DNA of 64,000 bases from Rugosimonospora africana (lineage in GTDB: Bacteria; Actinomycetota; Actinomycetes; Mycobacteriales; Micromonosporaceae), in contig NZ_BONZ01000084.1 of the NCBI RefSeq assembly GCF_016862975.1, positions 31,653 through 95,652 of the forward strand, written 5' to 3'. The notes beneath the pieces are model-generated. The model saw nothing but the letters and a program-made list of their open reading frames with translations. It did no database searches and was not told where the DNA came from. This document shows, piece by piece, positions 60,277 through 64,000 of the stretch. Each line of letters starts with the position of its first letter. Positions within the stretch are counted from its first letter, which is position 1. Position numbers and translations under genes: made by a program.

Positions 60277-61716
60277 ATGTCTGAGTTCACCCGCCGCCGG
60301 TTCCTGGGCGGCGCGGGCGCTGCGGCCGCCGGTGGCGCCGCGGCCTCGCTGCTGCCCGTCAGCGTGCAGAAGGCGCTGGCCACACCACCCAACCGACCCG
60401 GACGGTTGAGCGACATCAAGCACGTCGTCCTCCTCATGCAGGAGAACCGTTCGTTCGACCACTACTTCGGGACGCTCTCCGGGGTGGCCGGGTTCGACGA
60501 CCCGCACGCGATCACCCTGCCGACCGGCCGCTCGGTGTTCTACCAACCCGATCCGGTCAATCCCGACGGCTATCTCCTGCCGTTCCACCTGGACACCCGC
60601 AGCACCAACGCGCAGCGGATCCCGACCACCAACCACGAGTACGACGTGCAGCACCAGGCGTGGAACGGCGGCAAGATGGACAACTGGCTGCCCGCGCACC
60701 GGGCGGCCGACAAGACCAACGGCCCGTACGTGATGGGCTACTACACCCGCGAGGACATTCCGTTCCAGTTCGCGCTGGCCGACGCGTTCACGATCTGCGA
60801 CCAGTACCACTCCTCGGTGATGGGCCCGACGTGGTCCAACCGCCTGTACTGGAACACCGGCACGATCGATCCGAACGGCGAGAACGGGGGACCGGTCACC
60901 TACAACGGACACCCCAACGGCCAGCCCTACACCTGGACGACGTACGCCGAACGCCTCGACGCCGCCGGGATCAGCTGGAAGGACTACCACTACGGCAGCG
61001 GCCTCGTGGCGCACGGGATGCTCCCGCAGTTCAAGGCGTTCCAGGACGCGCTGCCGGGCAGTTCGCTGTACGAGAGGGGCGTGGCGCTCAGCTCGGTGGG
61101 CCAGTTCGAGTACGACGCGCTGCACGACAAGCTGCCCACCGTGTCGTGGCTCTGCCCGCCCGACGGCGCCTCGGAGCACCCGGCCGAGCCCGGTGCCTCG
61201 CCGGCCCAGGGAGCGGCCTTCGTGGCCGCCACGATCGCGGCCATCGCGGCCAACCCGGATGTGTGGGCCAAGACCGTCGTCATCATCAACTACGACGAGA
61301 ACGACGGGCTGTTCGACCATGTGGTACCGCCGACCCCAGCGCCCGGCACCCCCGACGAGTACGTCGACGGAGTGCCGATCGGCGCCGGATTCCGGGTACC
61401 GTGCATGGTCGTGTCCCCGTGGAGCGCGGGCGGCTACGTGTGCAGCGAGAAGTTCGACCACACCTCCGTGCTGCGGTTCCTGGAGAAGGTCACCGGTGTG
61501 ATGGAACCGAACATCAGCGCGTGGCGGCGCCGGACCTTCGGTGACCTCACCCGGACGCTGCGCTTCAACCGGGGCACCCCGGCGCCGGTCATGCCGAACA
61601 CCGGCGGCAACCTGAACCTCGCCACCTACGAGGTCGCCCAGCTGCCGCCGCCGGCCTTCCCGGGCGCGAAGCAGACCGTGCCGCACCAGGAGCGCGGCCA
61701 CCGTCCGCGCAGCTGA
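60277..61716 (+). CDS. Tat-exported phospholipase C-family phosphoesterase (short form)
   Basis: A 479-residue enzyme with a Tat signal MSEFTRRRFLGGAGAAAAGG. Its phosphoesterase domain parallels the 54802 gene: DIKHVVLLMQENRSFDHYFGTL near the start and INYDENDGLFDHVVPPTPAPG near residue 345. It lacks the two C-terminal DUF756 domains, so it resembles mycobacterial PLC A-D or acid phosphatases more than the phosphocholine-specific form. GAGAGGGA precedes ATG 60277. It ends in a convergent hairpin. Confidence 0.88.
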   Translation: MSEFTRRRFLGGAGAAAAGGAAASLLPVSVQKALATPPNRPGRLSDIKHVVLLMQENRSFDHYFGTLSGVAGFDDPHAITLPTGRSVFYQPDPVNPDGYLLPFHLDTRSTNAQRIPTTNHEYDVQHQAWNGGKMDNWLPAHRAADKTNGPYVMGYYTREDIPFQFALADAFTICDQYHSSVMGPTWSNRLYWNTGTIDPNGENGGPVTYNGHPNGQPYTWTTYAERLDAAGISWKDYHYGSGLVAHGMLPQFKAFQDALPGSSLYERGVALSSVGQFEYDALHDKLPTVSWLCPPDGASEHPAEPGASPAQGAAFVAATIAAIAANPDVWAKTVVIINYDENDGLFDHVVPPTPAPGTPDEYVDGVPIGAGFRVPCMVVSPWSAGGYVCSEKFDHTSVLRFLEKVTGVMEPNISAWRRRTFGDLTRTLRFNRGTPAPVMPNTGGNLNLATYEVAQLPPPAFPGAKQTVPHQERGHRPRS

Positions 61717-61725
61717 CCCTTCTCT

Positions 61726-61771
61726 GGCCCCGATCGCCCAGCCTCACCAGTCGGGCGGGGCGATCGGGGCC
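61726..61771. terminator. Convergent terminator hairpin
   Basis: GGCCCCGATCGCCC and GGGCGATCGGGGCC form a perfect 14-bp stem with an 18-base loop. The right-arm motif GGCGATCGGGGCC is repeated again around 61788-61800. It separates the phosphoesterase and the convergent membrane-protein gene. Confidence 0.65.
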
Positions 61772-61878
61772 GGGGGCCGGGGCCGGGCGATCGGGGCCGG
61801 GGGGTCGGGAGCATGGGGCCGCGAGCACTGCCGTCGCGCTCCGAAGCCCCGCGGGTCGACGCCCGGTCCACGGATCCG

Positions 61879-62961
61879 TCAGGCGGTGGCCGTCGTGGTG
61901 ACGGGTGCGGCCGGGTCGGCGCCGGGCGTCCGGCGCCGGGCGTGCAGGCCGCTGGCTGACAGCACGGCGCCCAGGGCGAGCCACGCGAACAGCACCGCGA
62001 CCGGGCGGGCGGCGCCGTGACCGTCGAAGAACGCGGTGGAGCGCAGCAGCGTCCCGGCCGCGCCCGGGGGAAGCAACTGCCCGAGGGCACCGGACCAGCC
62101 GGGCAGCATTTCGGGGGCACTGGCGGTGCCGGCCAGCGGGTTGCCGATGAGCACCATGACGATGGCGCCGAGGCCCAGCCCGGCCACGCCGAGCACCGAT
62201 TCCAATCCGAGCAGCGTCATGGACGTCGAGGCGACCGAGAGCGCGACAACGCCGGCGTTGGCCCAGTAGTCACCCGTGAGCGAGCCGAGCCAGAACTGCA
62301 GGATCGCCGTCATGGCCAGCCCTCCGGCGGCCGCGAAGCCGAACGCGCCGGCGATCCGGCGGTCGGTGCGCCGGACGCGATTGGTGAGCAGGACGGCGGT
62401 GAGCGTGCCGCCGATCACCAGGGGCAGGAATCCGGCCGCGAGACCGGCGCCGCGCGGGTCGTGGACGGGCAGCGCGGCGATGTCGCGCACCGTGGGCACG
62501 CCGCCGGGCGACGGCTCCAGAGCGTTCCCCACGCCCTGCAACACCTGCGCGATCGCCGGGCTCGCCGCCGAGGCGGTGATGACCTGCGGCGTGCCGGAGC
62601 TGACATCGATCGCCCCGTAGACCTGGCGGTCGAGCACTTCCTTCTGGTCCATCGCGGCGTTGGGGAGCAGGGTGACCTGGAACGCCCCCGGCAGGCGCTG
62701 CTCAAGCGCGGCGGTGACGTGCGCGGCGGCGGGCGCCGGTCCGGACACGGCGATCGGCACGTTGTGCACCGATGAGTGGACCGCGGGCCAGGCGAACGCC
62801 GTCAGCAACGCGCTGATGAACACCGTCAGCAGCGCGACCGTCGACGCGACTCGCGACCAGGGCGATGGCTCCGGCGCATGGATTGGGCTGGGTCGTCGCG
62901 CGGCGCCAGACCCGTCGAGCCAGACTGGTCCGCCGGGGACGGGCGAGGTCTGTGTGGCCAT
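61879..62961 (-). CDS. DUF3533/YhgE-like membrane protein
   Basis: A 360-residue protein: one N-terminal helix (VASTVALLTVFISALLTAFAW), an extracytoplasmic domain (NVPIAVSGPAPAAAHVTAALEQRLPGAFQVTLLP ... YGAIDV) and five C-terminal helices. This is the plan of YhgE/Pip- and DUF3533-type proteins related to ABC-2 exporters. Residues about 10-27 (GGPVWLDGSGAARRPSPI) are encoded by a copy of the dispersed palindrome. It is divergent from the TetR gene with two operators between, so it is likely the regulated target. Confidence 0.8.
   Translation of the reverse strand: MATQTSPVPGGPVWLDGSGAARRPSPIHAPEPSPWSRVASTVALLTVFISALLTAFAWPAVHSSVHNVPIAVSGPAPAAAHVTAALEQRLPGAFQVTLLPNAAMDQKEVLDRQVYGAIDVSSGTPQVITASAASPAIAQVLQGVGNALEPSPGGVPTVRDIAALPVHDPRGAGLAAGFLPLVIGGTLTAVLLTNRVRRTDRRIAGAFGFAAAGGLAMTAILQFWLGSLTGDYWANAGVVALSVASTSMTLLGLESVLGVAGLGLGAIVMVLIGNPLAGTASAPEMLPGWSGALGQLLPPGAAGTLLRSTAFFDGHGAARPVAVLFAWLALGAVLSASGLHARRRTPGADPAAPVTTTATA
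62881..62931 (+). repeat. Dispersed 51-bp palindromic repeat, copy 6 (inside membrane-protein gene)
   Basis: It begins GATTGGGCTGGGTCGTCGCG and ends CGAGCCAGACTGGTCC. It lies in the N-terminal coding part of the minus-strand membrane-protein gene and is read in frame without stops. Confidence 0.8.
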
Positions 62962-62978
62962 GCCGACTCTCCAAAAAA

Positions 62979-63046
62979 GAACGGTCGTTCGCTTTATTTT
63001 CCAGGGTAGGGTGCCCGGGGCCGGTCGTCAAGAACGAACGTTCGTT
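62979..63046. promoter_or_regulatory. Two TetR-type operators in divergent gap
   Basis: GAACG-GT-CGTTC (62979-62990) and the perfect AACGAACGTTCGTT (63033-63046) share the half-site GAACG/CGTTC. One lies near the membrane-protein start, the other 12 bp before the TetR ATG, next to TAGACT (63048-63053), a possible -10. Confidence 0.7.
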
Positions 63047-63058
63047 TTAGACTGAGGT

Positions 63059-63685
63059 ATGCCGCGCGTCACCGACGAGTACCGGGCCAACCGCCGCGCC
63101 GAGATCCTGGCGGCCGCCACCCGCCGCTTTGCCCACCAGGGCTTCCACGCCACCTCGATGGCCGACATCATCAGCGAGTCGGGGCTGTCCGCCGGGGCGG
63201 TGTACCGGTACTTCCCCAGCAAAGAGGACCTGATCAGCGCCGTGGCGGAAACGACGTTGTCGACTGCGGACGAAGTGTTCGCCCGCCTGCTCGCCGGCGG
63301 CGCCACCCCGTCACCGGAGCACGTGGTGACCATGATGATCGACGCGATCATCGGCCGCGTGACCAACGATCCCGCCACCGGAATCGATCTCACTCGGGTC
63401 ATCATGCAGGTGTGGGCGGAGGCTCTACGCAACCATGAGTTGCGCATCCGCGTCAACGATGCCTACTACCGGCTGCGCGGGCACTTCGCCGAGGTCGCCC
63501 GCCGGTGGCAGGCCGCCGGCAACCTGCCCGCCGGTGCCGATCCGGACTCCGTCGGCGCCGCCATGCTCAGTCTCGTGCAGGGCTTCGCGCTGCAACGCCT
63601 GCTCGTCAGCGACACCACCATCGATGGCTACATCGGCGGCGTGCGGGCGCTGCTGGCAGGCGACGATCAGGCTCGCACACCGTAG
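63059..63685 (+). CDS. TetR-family regulator
   Basis: A 208-residue repressor: AEILAAATRRFAHQGFHATSMADIISESGLSAGAVYRYFPSKEDLISAVAE is a textbook TetR DNA-binding domain. The C-terminal helical ligand domain is unassigned. GAGGT is too close to ATG 63059 to act as a ribosome binding site, so leaderless translation is possible. It probably represses itself and the divergent membrane protein through the two GAACG palindromes. Confidence 0.9.
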   Translation: MPRVTDEYRANRRAEILAAATRRFAHQGFHATSMADIISESGLSAGAVYRYFPSKEDLISAVAETTLSTADEVFARLLAGGATPSPEHVVTMMIDAIIGRVTNDPATGIDLTRVIMQVWAEALRNHELRIRVNDAYYRLRGHFAEVARRWQAAGNLPAGADPDSVGAAMLSLVQGFALQRLLVSDTTIDGYIGGVRALLAGDDQARTP

Positions 63686-63765
63686 GTGTGGCCGACGCGC
63701 GATACGAGGCTGCGCAGGCGGCTCTGCTGAGCGGCCGCCTGCGCAGCGGGTGATCCGAGACGAGT

Positions 63766-64000
63766 TCAGATGGCGAGGCCGGTGGCCGCGTGGAAGACGT
63801 GCAGCTTTCCGGCGCGCGGCTTGACGTGCACGGTGTCGCCCATCTGCGGCGTGTTCCGGTCCTCGATGCGGACGACGAACCGCTCATCGGCGCCGTTGAG
63901 GTTCACGTGGCCGTACACGTAGGCGTCGGAGCCCAACTCCTCGACGAGGTCGACGAGGATCGGCATGCCGCCGTCGGACTCTCCGACGAGGTCGCTGTTC
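63766..64000 (-). CDS. Sugar ABC transporter ATPase, C-terminal part
   Basis: The last 77 residues of a minus-strand gene running in from the right edge. They read NSDLVGESDGGMPILVDLVE, ELGSDAYVYGHVNLNG, then RIEDRNTPQMGDTVHVKPRAGKLHVFHAATGLAI, the TOBE domain of MsmK/UgpC/SugC-type ATPases that serve several sugar importers. The importer operon at 19291-22505 lacks an ATPase, and a general ATPase of this type could serve it. The catalytic part is outside the window. Confidence 0.85.
   Translation of the reverse strand, partial: NSDLVGESDGGMPILVDLVEELGSDAYVYGHVNLNGADERFVVRIEDRNTPQMGDTVHVKPRAGKLHVFHAATGLAI

Overview
The window is a very GC-rich, gene-dense chromosomal segment of a filamentous-type actinobacterium. 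GTG starts, ATGA/GTGA gene overlaps, leaderless promoters, Tat-exported phospholipase C-like enzymes, many TetR/LacI/IclR/ArsR/XRE regulators and sugar ABC importers all fit that group. Micromonosporaceae is my best guess from gene content, but nothing here fixes the genus. I see no tRNA, rRNA, CRISPR array, transposase or phage gene. It looks like accessory catabolic and regulatory chromosome rather than core.

Layout. 1-10.4 kb: a cut-off MFS exporter divergent from a LacI regulator with a near-perfect operator between them, a secreted GH27 alpha-galactosidase, a P450, an AlkX/YcaQ-type DNA glycosylase, a GNAT protein, a nitroreductase, an SgcJ-like NTF2 protein, an SDR and a NarL-type two-component pair. 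10.5-11.7 kb: a TetR/membrane-protein operon under a duplicated perfect operator. 11.9-28.3 kb: a coherent catabolic locus (epimerase, two DapA-family aldolase/lyases, a DegT aminotransferase, two amidohydrolases, a sugar-type ABC importer, a secreted parallel beta-helix protein, a 2-hydroxyacid dehydrogenase, a secreted beta-propeller, a Gfo/Idh oxidoreductase). Several of its transcription units share one 18-bp palindrome, probably bound by the locus's own winged-helix regulator. 28.3-33.7 kb: a VOC-ArsR-SRPBCC operon and assorted single genes.

34.0-53.1 kb: a second large catabolic locus. It has an ACMSD-like amidohydrolase, an aromatic FAD monooxygenase, a ferric/organic-type ABC importer with a fused 12-TM permease, hydantoinase/oxoprolinase-type HyuA and HyuB, two creatinase-like M24 proteins that have lost the usual metal ligands, an MmgE/PrpD protein, two bicupins, a 4,5-dihydroxyphthalate-decarboxylase-like protein and an IclR regulator. 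Most junctions overlap, so it is probably one pathway, import then ring or amide opening, for a compound I cannot name. 53.3-64 kb: a secreted GDSL esterase, two Tat-exported phospholipase C-family proteins, an L,D-transpeptidase lipoprotein, an ArsR/SRPBCC/YCII operon, a TetR/membrane-protein divergent pair and the end of a sugar ABC ATPase.

Two signals no single gene explains stand out. One is the shared operator TTACGGTCNNGACCGTAA in front of the 12-28 kb locus (six sites). The other is a dispersed palindrome of about 51 bp present at least six times; three copies are embedded in frame within coding sequences, in three different reading frames. Short tandem repeats in coding regions are also unusually common.
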